This document shows positions 1 through 12,500 of a stretch of 64,000 bases of DNA, in pieces. The position numbers and the translations under genes were made by a program. This DNA is from Membranipora membranacea (taxonomy: Eukaryota; Bryozoa; Gymnolaemata; Cheilostomatida; Membraniporidae): positions 9,796,001 through 9,860,000 of the forward strand of contig OU612075.1 in NCBI GenBank assembly GCA_914767715.1, given 5' to 3'. Numbering within the stretch: position 1 is the first letter of the stretch; each line of letters opens with the position of its first letter. Below the pieces are notes generated by a model. That model was not told the origin of the DNA and searched no databases. It saw only the letters and a list, made by a program, of their open reading frames with translations.

Positions 1-366
1 TAAATATTGGTTGTATTTCCTAAGCATGTAATCAGTAGAGGTGCATCATGGGGTGGAGCTGGGATGAGGTAGAAAGAGCATTGCATCAGTACCAAAAGAG
101 AACAGTTTGTCTTAGAAATCTACAGTAGCGGTATTGTGATGAATCTGTATCAAGTTTGCCTGATTTCTCTGTGAAATCTTGATTGATTGGACTTCACCCT
201 CAGTGGTATTATCAGAATTCATGTATTTTTGAAAGAGGATGCGTTCCATAATTTTCCGGCTGTGAAAAATGATTCAGCTAGCAATATGCTATCATACTAA
301 AATCTATCTATCTATGGTCAAGGTGCCAAGTACTGCAGTGGCCTTCAGTTTGCCTTTTATTTTCAG

Positions 367-3300
367 GTCAGTATTTGATGAATGTATTGATGACATCCCA
401 TCAGCAGATGCTCCCTTAGACAAGTTTCTCTGCTGTGATGTTTGTATGAGAAAAGATGATACAAGAGAACTGGCACAGATTTATTGTGTAATCTGTCAAG
501 AAAGGCTTTGTACCTCCCATGAAAAGGTAAATTTGCTCAGACTCAGAGAGGATACCTTTGGATATATCCGGGGTGAACGCTTTGAGATCTTATGGTTCAA
601 AATTTATTGGTTGTAAGGCAGTAGTTAGTGAATTTAATTATCTCAAAACTAAACTCCTATATGACCTTAAAATTCTCTTAATGGGTCAACTAACAGTGAG
701 CCGTCCATATCAGCTTTGGATGATTATCTTTTAACTTTATGTGTGTCAGGGCCTTGGTTGTATGTCAGGGCCTTGGTTGTGTGTCAGGGCCTTGGCTGTG
801 TGTCAGGGCCTTGGCTGTGTCAAGACCTTGGTAGAGTTACTAGATAGTTAGATGGAAATTACAAATACTAGCTAGTTTCCCCTCCTAATAGAATGATGAT
901 ATTTTGCTTAATTCTATCATGGCTGGCATGCTCAGCTCCCAGCTGTCTCAATGTAATAGACATTGAAAATTAAATTCCATGTATTTTATAGTATGTATCG
1001 GTTTAGGATAATAGCCGTCAATTTCTGATGTAACACATTTATTGCAGAGTCACAATGATGCCCTTGATGATCACATGAGGATAAGGATGGATGAGTATAA
1101 GAGAGATTTTAGAAAGATGGAGACAAGATACTGTGTTAAACATCCTAAGAAGGTTTACTCAACGGCCTGCGGAAAATGTAGTCGCATGTTTTGTTCTGTC
1201 TGTATTGAGAATATAGATACCTGCTCTGATGGTAAATATATAACATGTTTATATTTTTTCCTTAAAGACTACCCAAAGAAGTGCTTGTTTCTTTTATTGC
1301 ACATCTGAGAGACTGTGACATCATAATGCAGAGAATGGGAGTTACCTTACCTTATGGAGGCACTTTTTCCACCATCAATAATTCATGCTAAGTAGAACAT
1401 TGAATTTTTTTACCGTTCAAATCTGATAAAACTTTATTTTAAGTAACTTCCAGACTATAACATTCATTGGTCTTTGAGTAGTCTTTAAGATAGTTTTAAG
1501 CGGTCGGAGTGATAGTTAAAGCTACTGTATCATTGACTTGGAGACCCTAAGTTTTACAGAATTAGATAATATAATGAAAGAAAGTGTGCTCCAACATCGT
1601 ACCCTGATTGTCAATGAGAGATAAAAATAGTAACACAAGCAATGTTAATGATTTACATTCCTCCAGGTAATAACCACAACCTGAAGGCAATAAGTAGTTT
1701 GGTTATTCTGCTGACTTACTTGGTGAATGAGAAGAAAGTATGGATATATGATAAAGAGGAGCACCTGTTAGGAATGTCGAAACAACTGACAGCTGTCATA
1801 TCTGACTGGGATACAGAGACACAAGAGATGATTGAGAAGTTGCATGAAGCCAGAGATAAACATGTAGGTGTAGACTTTGGATGATCTGTGTGTTGTTGAA
1901 ATGACAGTTTCTATTTAGGCTGACCTCATGTTCTTGTCAATAATTATTGTAAGACCTCCCATATCCCAGCTGATTATATGGAGTTGTCTACTCAGTCTTT
2001 ATGGGAACATTACTCCCAGATGCATTCAGAGAAGCAGGTAGTTCATGACACATCCCTGAGAGAACTACCAGATATGGTATGAATGCCTATAGAGGAAGAC
2101 ATGAAACCTTTAGGCCTGTACATGACACAATGTGTTGCCGTTGGTACCAAATTTTTTATGTCCCGTCCTGCCCGAGTAAAATTTTAATGAAGGTACACAA
2201 ATTTTGGTTAAAATCGCACGGTATAGTCACTCATGGCAGTGCGAAGAATGGACGGCAAAAAGTCGGTGCCTTAGGGGCTAGGCCGCAATTTCTGCACCAT
2301 TTTGCTCGCAGTTAGTGGGCAGGCCGGAGCACACCTGGGGTCCAACAAGTCCCAGAAGTCAGTGAAGAAACGAATGCATGATTTTGATGTTTACCCCATT
2401 AGGTTATGGAGTTGATGCAGAAATATGCTGAGTTAGAGGAGAAATTGATAGATCTCAGAAATCAATCCAGAATTGAGATGACGAGTTTTCTGGATGATGA
2501 GATGGGGAGTCTACTTGATAAGCTCAGCAGACAAGTAGCAAAAATAGATACCAGACTTTTCACTTATCATGAGGTATAAACAATTACATAAAGTTTTCTT
2601 GGTCTAGGTTAGAAATTAGACTTAGATTAATTCCAAATGTGATATGTAACATCACTTTGATCAAGGAGGAAAATAAATTATTCCTTGCTTTGATCAATGA
2701 ACTCCCTCTTCATTGCTTTGATGCACAACAAAATCTATTCATATACTTTCCTTATTGATCATAATAATGTTCTCCTTCTTGCTTTGAAAGACTAGTAATG
2801 GCTAAAGAAAATGTTGAGTAATCATATTGATCGTATACCATCGGTATGCTGTCCATGTCAGGAATGCAAAAAACCCATTTTGAGTGTCGCATGATGTCTT
2901 CATTGGTTTGCGCCATAATTATACCTCAAGTCCCATCATCTCAACTGAATGTCATTATATTCTACCAGGTAGATGTGGCAAGTGGATACAAAGAGACAGA
3001 GAAACTTATAGATGAACTGATGAATATGAAGATACCTCAATATAAACCTTCATCTAATCATGTCCAGCTCTCTGATACAGGTATTCACATTATTATAAGC
3101 TCCAATCGCAATTCCAAGCTAGATGAGGCATGTTGAAAGACTTTTATTTGTTGTGATTGCCAATGCTCGTATGAACCCCTTCTATAACAGGCACACATTA
3201 TGGTTATGCCATGCCTAAGATACTAACTTGAGAACTACTTGTCCCACTTTTTTGATTTTTCATTGTTATTGTAGCTAAAGATTTGTATAGTGATATAAAA

Positions 3301-4529
3301 ACAGCCGAAACAATGCAGCTTCATGATGTTATGGTATCATTCATTCTGTTCACATTTTTGTTCTAAACTTCATAAGGAGGCATTAACTGAGTGGCATTTT
3401 TTCCTTTACTTTATAGATTACGGAGACATTCAGCTTGCTCTTCAAATTTGCTAATCATCCCAAAATCCCATCAATCTGCCCACCTTAGTCTTAGTAAATC
3501 TTGACCCTCCGACTTCTATGGAATTAGTCAGTACTGTCAAATTCTCTGAATATGTTCACTCTGTAACCAAATATCAAAATTACTTATACACTGGCCTTGA
3601 AAATAATACCATAATGAGAGCTCATGAACCCGTAAATACTAGTTCACTTTCTCAGCTTGTGAATGTAGGTGGTTGGGCATCCAGTATCCAAGTGTATAAC
3701 AATGAGCTGTATGTGCTATCACATAACACCAGTAAGGTTTATGTGTATGACTTGGCGGGTACACTTAAAAGGTCCTGGTTCCATAACAGTAGCAGTGGTT
3801 ACTTTAATAAGCTTAGGGTGGTCAATGAGAAGGTGGTTGTTCCAGATGGAGCATCACAGTCGCTAACAGTGTACACTCTTCAAGGCCGGCTAATGAAGCA
3901 GGTTAAAGTTCCTGGTATGACAAGTGACCGGAAAGCTTTAGCTGTATGTGGAGATGACTCTGTTATCTTAACTGACTACAGTGCAAACAGTGTACTCAGA
4001 GTGAACATACACAGTGGAGAGGTGATGTGGACATCTAAACATGTAAACAAACCTCAAGAAGTCGTCTGCTACAAAGAAAGATATGTACTCGTGTCTAGCT
4101 TTAACGCTGAAACAAAGATATGGATACTGGATATGGAGACAGGTTAGTTCATGATTGGCTAAACCACATAAGTGTGTTTTCTGCATTATTGTCTGACATT
4201 TTACCTTCATGGATAGGAAGCAGAAATGATTAGGCATTCAATTTGTATGAAAACCTTCCGAAGTCATATTCATGATGCGTTGCAGTAAATGCGACACAAA
4301 ACTTCGGTAAAAATTGGAGCAGCTTTATTTCACTGTTATAGCTTGAAGTACCGGTATTTCATACATTCCATCTCCATTGTTCTACCTTTCAGGAGAGAAG
4401 GTAGGTGAAGTTTGTGGAGAGACCGGACATTCTAATTCACACTATGACCTCGATGTTTGTGATGACACCCTGATTATTGCTAAATATAATCAGAAGACAG
4501 TACAGTATTACAAGCTCAACTCAGCATGA
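367..4529 (+). pseudogene. Gene A copy 1: TRIM-like RING/B-box/propeller gene, broken
   Basis: Exons matching 2-8 of the intact copies lie at 367-526, 1048-1231, 1667-1863, 2403-2573, 2969-3080, 3417-4142 and 4393-4529, all with GT-AG junctions and matching phases. Exon 1, which encodes the start codon and RING finger, is gone: about 375 bp between 'aaaatctatc' and 'tatggtcaagg' is deleted, with the junction near 304-312. In the propeller exon a glutamine codon (CAA in copies 2-4) is TAA at 3452-3454. The other exons stay open, so decay is recent. A transcript could still give a RING-less B-box/coiled-coil fragment ending just before the propeller, but I infer loss of function. The possibility that this is a truncated decoy cannot be excluded from sequence. 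Confidence 0.88.
741..831 (+). repeat. ~20-bp minisatellite in intron of gene A copy 1
   Basis: About five head-to-tail copies of a ~20-bp motif built on 'gtgtgtcagggccttggt', the last one degenerate (caagaccttggt). The matching intron in units 2, 3 and 4 has a single copy, so this is a local expansion private to unit 1. Confidence 0.9.
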
Positions 4530-5949
4530 TATGAGCTAAGAGAAGGTCAACATTGTTTCTAATCCATCCATAATGTATATTAGTCTACTAGCAACATGGT
4601 GAAGGTCATGTGGGTCAACATTGTTGATGAGGATGAGGACAATAAAATCCCCATTTGTACGTTACATATTTAAATCATCCCAAATTATTCTTGCAACTTA
4701 CTTGCATGTAAAGTCTCGACTATGTAATATGTGTAACTCTACTAACAACATAGTGACGGACAAGAGGGTCAACATTGTTGCCATCGGATTTCCTGTTATG
4801 AGCTTACGGTCAGGCACTTGCATATCCACTTAATGTTTTGGCCTTGTTTCTTTCAGTCCTACCCATAAAAATAAGCATACCTACATTTATATATATTATG
4901 ATTATGTCCTACCCAGAAGATATTTTGCACATTTATGTGTGTAGTCTTCTTGCTGATCGATATTGCTGATATGGATTTCACGTTACTAGCTTGACTCGCA
5001 TACTCACTTAATGTTTTGGCCCTGTTTTGTTTCAGTCCGCGCCATTATGATGAACATTATTACATTTATATATAATGTTCATAGCCCTACCCGGAAGGTA
5101 TTTTGCATTGTGATTTTTTAACTCATCCTTGTTTGTCTCAAATAAAGTCTTATTTGTCTCATTATTGTTCCCAATCTGATAATTCATGACGATGAGCCAT
5201 AAACATACAAATCAGAATAGACTATAAGATAGTCTAGGTTAATTATTCATGTCTGTTATAGAATAAGAATAATTGTGTTCTGATGTGTTATTTACACAAT
5301 TTCCGCTGCGATGTTCTGTCGGGCCTGATACAACTGAACAATTGTAATGATCAATCTTACAAAACCTGAAGGAAACATCACCAATTCATGGAATTAATCG
5401 CTGCGGATCCATGGTGAAAGGAAACAAAATTGACTATCAAATGACTGACTAAGGTATACAGTGTTCCAGAAAATAATTAATGTACTATTTAGTGGTCCTC
5501 ATACCCAGGAATAATCATGAATTTCATGAATGTCCCCGCATTGTCTTGGGTTCTAAACTTCTCATAATGTGCACATATTGTTCAATGCTGCACGAAGGAT
5601 CACAGGTGGTAACCAGACTTTTGTCAAACTATAAGTTATGTATGTATATACACCCTAGGGATAGGTGGAGAGGCTGGAACAATCAACCTCAATAGGTCCC
5701 CCATCAGGACTCCTGTTTTGCTGTTCTTTCCGTACCATGGTTGGTGCTCAATGATTTTTTCAGGGCTATATGAAAGTTTAATTTTTACTTGTTTTTTCTG
5801 GTTAAAGCTTTCTGATTCTGAATAGCACGAACACGTATCCTAGGTGAAGTAGATTGTGAATTATTGAAAGATATTTGAGGTTATTTCATCAACATTTTGG
5901 AGTTTTTAGACATCGGTATTAAAAAGACAGAATTTTGAATGATGGTTTT
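4530..5949 (+). other. Gene A 3' flank, unit 1, with two internal tandem duplications
   Basis: No convincing coding sequence. Two diverged duplications are visible. One pairs segments around 4600 and 4765 that share 'gggtcaacattgttg'. The other has a period of about 178 bp and pairs 'cacttaatgttttggcc' near 4827 and 5005; each copy carries a pyrimidine-rich stretch ending in 'tttcag' and the phrase 'acatttatatata'. The second duplication is kept in all four units and so predates the array. A candidate poly(A) signal follows at 5141. Confidence 0.6.
5141..5146 (+). terminator. Candidate poly(A) signal downstream of gene A copy 1
   Basis: AATAAA in 'gtctcaaataaagtctta', followed by T/GT-rich sequence, about 610 bp after the stop codon. 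The same signal is at 21395 (unit 2) and 34690 (unit 3). In unit 4 it reads AATATA at 51776-51781. The distance implies a long 3' UTR, and use of the signal is not proven. Confidence 0.4.
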
Positions 5950-6840
5950 ATGATTACATTTCTTTTTCAAGACAGGTGAGTTGGCTCTCTACAACTTCAA
6001 CAATTTGCCACGATGAGTTGGGTTCTTTCCCCATGAGAAGTCCGTTTCTGACTTGGAATATTGTATTTTTATTTTCAGATTTTAATTTGTTGCGTAGGGA
6101 CCTCTGGAGATATTCCCGGTGCTGCTCTTCTTTACTAAGATCAGGAGTGACAAAATTTTGTCCACGTAGTCGTAGTAAGCAAGTAGAAAGTCATTCCTAG
6201 TCTGGGGGTCGTAAAGGAAATCTTAGTCGGTCTCACATTCTTGTCTTTTGCTAATTGCATGTTTCGTCTTCCAAGTCAAGTCACCTTAACAACATAATCA
6301 GTATTAATTTCAAGGTCGTTACATATGTCATATACGACAGAAGCTGTATGGCCCTCCTCCTCCAGTTTGTGGAGGATGACATTACAGCTCCTCTCATACC
6401 TGGCATTCTGAGATTTTGTGTCTTCAAGCTGTTTATCAATTTTCGCAGTCATTTTTCTCAAAATAGGCATGTCGTCGACAACTCCAGTCTATGCTGCCGC
6501 CTGTTCTTTGAACACAGCCTGTTCTCTAGTTGCCGACTCCAGTATTTTGGAATTCTCTGCCCCTATTTCCCTGTTCTCATTCCTCATCGCATGGATGTCT
6601 CTTGTGAGACCATCCAGAGATATCATTCCACTCTGTGAGGCAGCCTGTATGGAACTGGTGCTGACAGTAGGTGCAGCAGAGCACTAGGGCATTGCTGGTT
6701 CTTATTACTTTCCTACAAATGAACCATTTACCAGCCACAGGAGATGTTGGGGCATCACCAGTCTGACTTGTGCCTGCGGCTCCACCAGAACTCATCATAG
6801 TAGTCATCACCCCCATAACCTGCGACAGGGCCAGCGGGCA
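5950..6840 (-). pseudogene. LINE ORF1-like relic (PHD-type finger, coiled coil, RRM-like tail), unit 1
   Basis: On the minus strand, from high to low coordinate, there is a PHD-like zinc finger (CRKV, then CCTYCQHQFH-x2-C, 6577-6816), a coiled-coil stretch (within 6276-6470, e.g. MPILRKMTAKIDKQLED), then a segment resembling the C-terminal part of L1-type ORF1 proteins (TRLGRR, later TPDLSKEEQHREYLQRSLRN). This order is known for ORF1 proteins of LINE elements. Frames are broken, and about 110 bp of the finger is deleted compared with unit 3. No reverse-transcriptase frame follows on the minus strand. The relic is shared by units 1, 3 and the start of 4, so it predates the duplication. Confidence 0.6.
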
Positions 6841-6849
6841 ATAGGGTAG

Positions 6850-7518
6850 GCACAGTGCAGTCAGCTAACAGACCACCGACCAGCAGGGTAACAAAGTATA
6901 CCTGGTCTATAGAAAAATATGGTGTACTCACAAATAATGTGGTGCTAGGAAGATATATAAAATATTAGTGTTTGGGTACCACCAGTATTGCAGCTAGTTT
7001 GTCTCCAGTGCAGAGCAGACCAGCAACTTCAAATCAGATCAACCTGCAGACCGTTGTGCTTGATCTTCATGTAGGCTGCCCAGAGTATTCTTGGGTGTCT
7101 CAGCAGTAGTTTGCAGTTTAAATGATGCAGTAGATGTAGCTAGGAGCTGAATCTTTACGGAAAATTAAGGATTTTCAGAGAGAGATAATTTTTCTTTCTC
7201 CACCATTAGTGACCTTGAACAGTATCAACCACTCTCAAAGCACCAAACAGGGTGAGACGCAAAGCAAATGGGGTGGTAAATGTGGGTGGTTGAAACTGGA
7301 CATTGACAAAGTAAAGGCACGCAAGTAAGTCCCAGGGGCCCACCCCATGGCTTGTTTGACTGCTTGTACTGGTGGTAAAATTTTGTACTTCTGTTGACTG
7401 TATTATTATTACTATGTCACCTCATCAAAGGAATCAAAAAGATTACTCTTTGTCTCATCCTCAGTTTTATATAAGCAGTAGGCAGTTTTATGAAATAATC
7501 ATGGTAGTTGGTTTGGTA
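6850..7518. other. No gene seen (unit 1 spacer)
   Basis: Conserved with 36480-37087 of unit 3. No open frame with recognisable protein character and no clear RNA gene. Confidence 0.5.
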
Positions 7519-7983
7519 CTTAGTCCAATCCAACTCTCCTTGAGTGCTGTATGGGACATGTCTTACTGAACACATGCAGCCCAGGCTTCAACACACACAC
7601 AGAACTGCTGTTTAGGACTTGAGTGGTACGACATCTCCCTTACAGCACCTCCCACATGTCTTACAACACCCATCGCCAGCGACGGTTTTGTTGCCTATTC
7701 AGAACAGGATAATTTGTTGTAATGCTTCTATTGTTACTTCGAGTCCAGCGGTCAGGGCCACCTTAACACAAATTTATGCTGCTAAACTGGGCGTTGGCTG
7801 GCCACGAGTGTTGTAAGATGTGTGGCAGGTGCATTATTGGATATGTTTTACAACACTCAAGAGTCAAGGCCTAAACAGCAGTGCTGTGTGTGTGTTGAAG
7901 CCTGGGCTGCATGTGTTCAGTAAGACATGTCCCATACAGCACCTGTCACATTTCTCATAGCACCCAAGTGTTGGATTAGACTA
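7519..7983. mobile_element. Fold-back element with long terminal inverted repeats, unit 1
   Basis: The left arm (about 7519-7627, through 'gtgctgtatgggacatgtct' and 'cagcccaggcttcaacacac') is repeated in reverse complement at about 7845-7983. The core of the arm (~80 bp) matches almost perfectly and the outer part (tagtccaatccaa against ttggattagacta) imperfectly. The ~200-bp centre shows no coding capacity. This fits a non-autonomous fold-back DNA transposon or MITE. Unit 3 has the same element at the same place, so insertion preceded duplication. Confidence 0.75.
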
Positions 7984-9573
7984 ATTTGTCTAAGCACGCG
8001 ACATGGGCTGCACTATGATTTTTCAAAAACTGTGACGCCCATACAGTACTGGAAGTTTTTGTAATGTAATGTTAGTTTTCTATCCCCAGTCCACTGTGGT
8101 GGGTCAAAGTTGACTTGTGTCTATGTTGATCAGCTCTGAACATTCGTGACCCCCTCACTGGTAAAATTCATCAAAAATAACCTGTATGCTGCCATGTGGA
8201 GTTTTTGGCACAGCATATACAGGCCTGCTAGGCGCTGCTGTCTCACTCTTATAAGTCTGGTATCATTACGATGAGTTGACAGTGAACAGTGTACTGTAAT
8301 TTTAGAAGTAATATGGTACAGTTTTGGACCCAGTAACACCATTACGTAAATTTCATCAGTCGGATATTGACAACTTTATCTTTGGGACTGCTAAGTTTGC
8401 ATATTGAAAAGTGAATAGAACCACTGGTCAACACGATGTACATATTATTAAAAGTAACAATCAGTTGGCTGAATCAAAGGAGTGCTCTATTCAATTTATC
8501 TTGAACAAAGAAACATGAAAGGGACCCGAGAGTAGTAGCCGAGCTACTACGATTTGCTATCTAGTATCCAACTAATGCAGTTAATGTAATCTCCATCCCT
8601 GGAAGCACTATATTTTTCACATGATATTGTCTTTGCAGACGGTTGGCAACTCTTGGTGAGCGTACCAGTTGGGCCATCTTTCATAGGAAAAAGATCATAC
8701 AGTGTGCGTAAATGTCCAATGGAGGATCGAACAAGCCAGTCTATAAACAATATTCACATAATAATTTAGTAGACTGATTTCATCAAAAAATTAATTTTCA
8801 GAAAACTGTTCTTCAGCAAGATGAGCTAAGGTCTTCCGTCTGCCCAATAGTGTGCTGGAGATACCACATCTGAATACGCAGCTATGGGCTGAGTGCCGCA
8901 ACTCGTGAAAAAAGGTGATTTACTTCCTAGTTATTAGAACAGGTGTTGTAATCATCTAAGTGCTCAAACTACTGCAAGCTCGAGTTTGTGGATAACTTTA
9001 TCAAATGTTCCTCTCCTGTTTGTTTGAATGTCAGGTAAAGCAACCCTACATACCCACACTTGCAAAAATGAGTGTTAGTGCCAATATATTTTTTGCTTAG
9101 TTTCAAGATTCGAGATTCAAGCACAAAAAAACCAAGCTTACCATTCTATGTTCTTCATTAAATCTTTAAAACCTAGAGCCAGAGACATCTAGCGCTGAGG
9201 TATGTTAAAGCTATAGCGTGCCTCCCAATATTTGGTGTAATTTTGAAGATCCTAGTCTAATTAAGAGCAGCATGGCAACCTTTTAAATAGCCTTCGTACG
9301 CAGCTTTTCGCAACCACTAAGGTTGCCTCCTCTTTATTGCTCTATAACATAAAAATATGTTTCAAATGCTTAAACTTCAGATCATGATGCCCTGAAGATA
9401 AGGAACATCTTTGAAAAATATGATGATTGGCTTGTGATTAGCCATATTATTTTTACCCTAGCAAAGATAACATTCCAAAAAGCGCTACTAAAGCTTTAAC
9501 AAGATGAATTGTACTCATAATGATACACAATGTATAATTGTTAGTTTCTTTCCTTAATTCAGTTTGAGCGACA
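7984..9573. other. Spacer upstream of gene B copy 1
   Basis: Apart from the uncertain minus-strand frames noted at 8036-8342 and 8547-8750, I see no gene. The end (9541-9573) has a pyrimidine-rich tract ending 'ttcag' a few bases before the gene B start codon, which suggests a preceding 5' UTR exon. Confidence 0.45.
8036..8342 (-). pseudogene. Possible minus-strand coding relic, unit 1
   Basis: A frame reads through 'LAGLYMLCQKLHMAAYRLF' and 'NFTSEGVTNVQS', then two stops, then the same frame as unit 3 (NFDPPQWTGDRKLTLHYK) to a stop at about 8036. In unit 3 the part after NVQS is open. It looks protein-like but I do not recognise it. A neighbouring minus-strand frame at 8547-8750 is also kept in unit 3. 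Confidence 0.3.
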
Positions 9574-12500
9574 ATGAGTTCACTCTTGTACACTACAATT
9601 GATGCACTGTCCTACTTTCTCAACGCACATTATGAAGTTGTGACCACTCTGCTGTGCTGGGCCTACACTTCAGTCATCACAGCGAGAAACACTCTCAGTG
9701 GGATATACTCTTGAGTCACGCTGACATGTGAAGTGACTGCTACTCTGGTCTATGATTCTGTAGAGATTCTCATACACTCGGCTAAGCTGCTCGTCTATGT
9801 AGTTCTCAAGTTTTCGGACTTCGTCTTGTTGATATTATCTTGGATTGAGCTACTGATAATCAACGTGAGTAATATGCAGTTTGGAGCCATGTGACAGTTT
9901 AAGATACCATAACACCTTTCCTGTTGTAAGAAGTAATGTAGTGCATTTCGCAGGGACCGGAGTCATCAAATCACAATGCATAATGTGGGCCTCCTACTTA
10001 GTGAACTTTTTCAAAAAATGATTGTTCTACTCGGTAGATTGGGATTGTGAGACTTAAACATAAATCAGAAATATGCATGCTGTCGTCTTAAACACTGAGT
10101 AGACATGAGAGCATCCCTTGCTACAAACCAAGACAACCGTCCTAAACTGTTATAATATGATATAAAATTCAGCGAAGGTATTTGATAACAAATAATATAT
10201 CTGTTTACAGGTATACCTAGCTTTACAATGGGTTGTCCTCGGCCTAATTCAAGTGCTCTCAGCTATCAAGGATGGAGTTGTTTTAGTTCTCCACCTCCCA
10301 CTCATTATTCTATCATCATTAGACGACCAACTTCTCTGGTGCTATGTGGAGTTATCTACTTTCTTACAAGCTTCAGGCAGTACTCTTGTGGCTAAACTCT
10401 TTGTTATTTTGTACCATATGTTATTGACTCCCTATTACATACTGGGTTATATTTATGATCTCGCAGTGGCCTCCAGCAGCTGTGTCTACAGGTCAGTTTT
10501 TATAGAAAACATAAACATAATAATATTATCTTAAGCTACTCACTGCCACTTTTAGGGTCGTTGAGAACTCACTTACATGAGAGGTATTGGTTTGGGGTTG
10601 GCCAGCTAGGTTGATATTTTGCACCACTAACCACCCGATCTAGCTGGGTTCCCAAGTTAACTAAACCAAGTGAAAAATAAAATTTATACTCAAGACAGCT
10701 TATTCAGCGTTGTTGATTTTTACAGGCTTGTATCTTTGACTCCCAGCATAGCCTCAGATTCTTGGAACTCATTCTACACGTTTTGTGCTAACACAACTGC
10801 CCGACTGAATAAAACATTCAGCTCTGCTTTCTCAGTCTATGAAGAGGTGTTCTGGGGTTGGACCAGCAGTATCTCACAGTTTTATTTCAGCTGTGAAAGT
10901 GTGATCGGGAAAACCTCTGATTATGTAAGTTATGTCGCATGCTATTCCTCTGCTCATTTCCATAGATAATTGATTTGCTTTATGACAAAATTGTTAATTT
11001 TCTAGATGATGCTATAATACCGTCTATGGTGAGGGTCTGACTAACAAACTCTCTCTCTCATCGGTCATCGAGCCGTTTGCTTTAGATGTCTTTTAACCTG
11101 AACAAAATCCTTCATCGCTATATCTTGTCTATCAAAGATAGTTAAGAAACACTAATAAAGACTTACAGTTGCGTTTGATTTTATGTGGGCATAACTGGCC
11201 CAAAGTAGTTAATGGTGTTGATGCTGCTTTCTATCATTCTGCTTGCAGGATAGCCTTGTGACATAGTCTATCTCTGCAGCACAGCAGTGGTGGTGCTGCC
11301 TTCCATCAAGAAAGGCAACTCCCATGGTTCAAAGTTTTGAGATATCAAACCAATGAACTAAAGGTTTAGTTCATTGATCAAACCAGTGCTCCATTTAGGC
11401 CAAAATATTTCTAAATTATGGGTTTCCATTGTTTTCCCTATTTGGGTACTCAGACTAGGTGAATTAGTTCAAGCCCTATGCTGCAGAGACGAACGTATGC
11501 CTCAACAGTTCGCACATGCGCAGACTGGCTTTCTATTGAAGTCTAGTCTCCCACCCGCCCTGGTCGAATAATTTTATTTCTCCCTCAGTTAAAGGAGTTG
11601 TCCAATCACAGACATTGGATGAATAGCTCCAAAATGAGTCATATTCTGTCTCTTATTATATTGTATATTATTATCTGGTATCAGAGACTATAGTTTATAT
11701 ATTTCTATTGTCTCTGGTATCACAGTTTATGGGACCAACTCTCTAGTGGTGTTTAACCTTAAAGAATTTTTTTATTTTCAGTTGTACTACGTGCCTACTG
11801 ATATACATTTTGGAACTAAGGCTAGATTTCAGGACTTCTTATGGCACATTTGTATGACGCCTCTTATGCTCATCAATGAGATAAGTAGAGATATGCGGTT
11901 ATACACTCAGTATATCTACAAAGCTCTTTTCAACTTCACGTGAGTCGCCATATTATGCTGCACTATACAATTGTACCTGAAAACATGTTTTGTTACCTAG
12001 TTTCCTTCATCCACTCTTTGTATCACAACCATCCAAGATCACGGCATGGTTTTGTATTTTCAATATCTCCCTTTTTTTTATATTCAATTTTGGTTGTTGC
12101 ACCGTTTCCAAAAATCATCTATACTTATATCAACGGGCCTGAAATGCAACAGGAACCCCTATCACCGGAAAATCTTTCATATTTCAGTTCTTGGAGGGGT
12201 ACAAATGGGAAGAGTTGAGTTATAAACCCCTAAGTTAATTAATATTCTCTGTGACATTATCTTTCTGTGTATCTTTTTTTAAACAATCAGTTTACATGGC
12301 ACGGCAATATATGACACCTAATCTATTACATGTCTCTCGGTCCTACACAACTTATATCTCAAATTTATTTTAGGGCTGATAGGGAGCAAACAAATTCTCA
12401 GGACAGAGGACAGATATTAATACCTTTACCATCTGTACAGACACGTGTATACTGTATATTTGAGGACCTTATATGGATAACTTGGCTAACTATTGAAAAG

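Noticed and set aside
3274-3343. Possible extra mini-exon of gene A (after attgtag, 'ctaaagatttgtatag...') present in all units
   Set aside because: Its available donors leave a phase that does not fit the propeller exon, while exon 6 joins exon 7 directly in phase in every copy.
3669-3866. Second frame overlapping the propeller exon in copies 1-3 (65 codons, open in each)
   Set aside because: It is a shadow of the propeller frame; it is open only because the copies are recent duplicates.
5480-5695. 71-codon frame after gene A, kept in units 1, 3 and 4
   Set aside because: Indels and changes between units do not respect the frame, and the composition is not protein-like.
7619-7816. 65-codon frames within the fold-back element, identical in units 1 and 3
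   Set aside because: They lie across an inverted-repeat element, and the near-identity covers non-coding flanks equally, so conservation is not evidence of coding.
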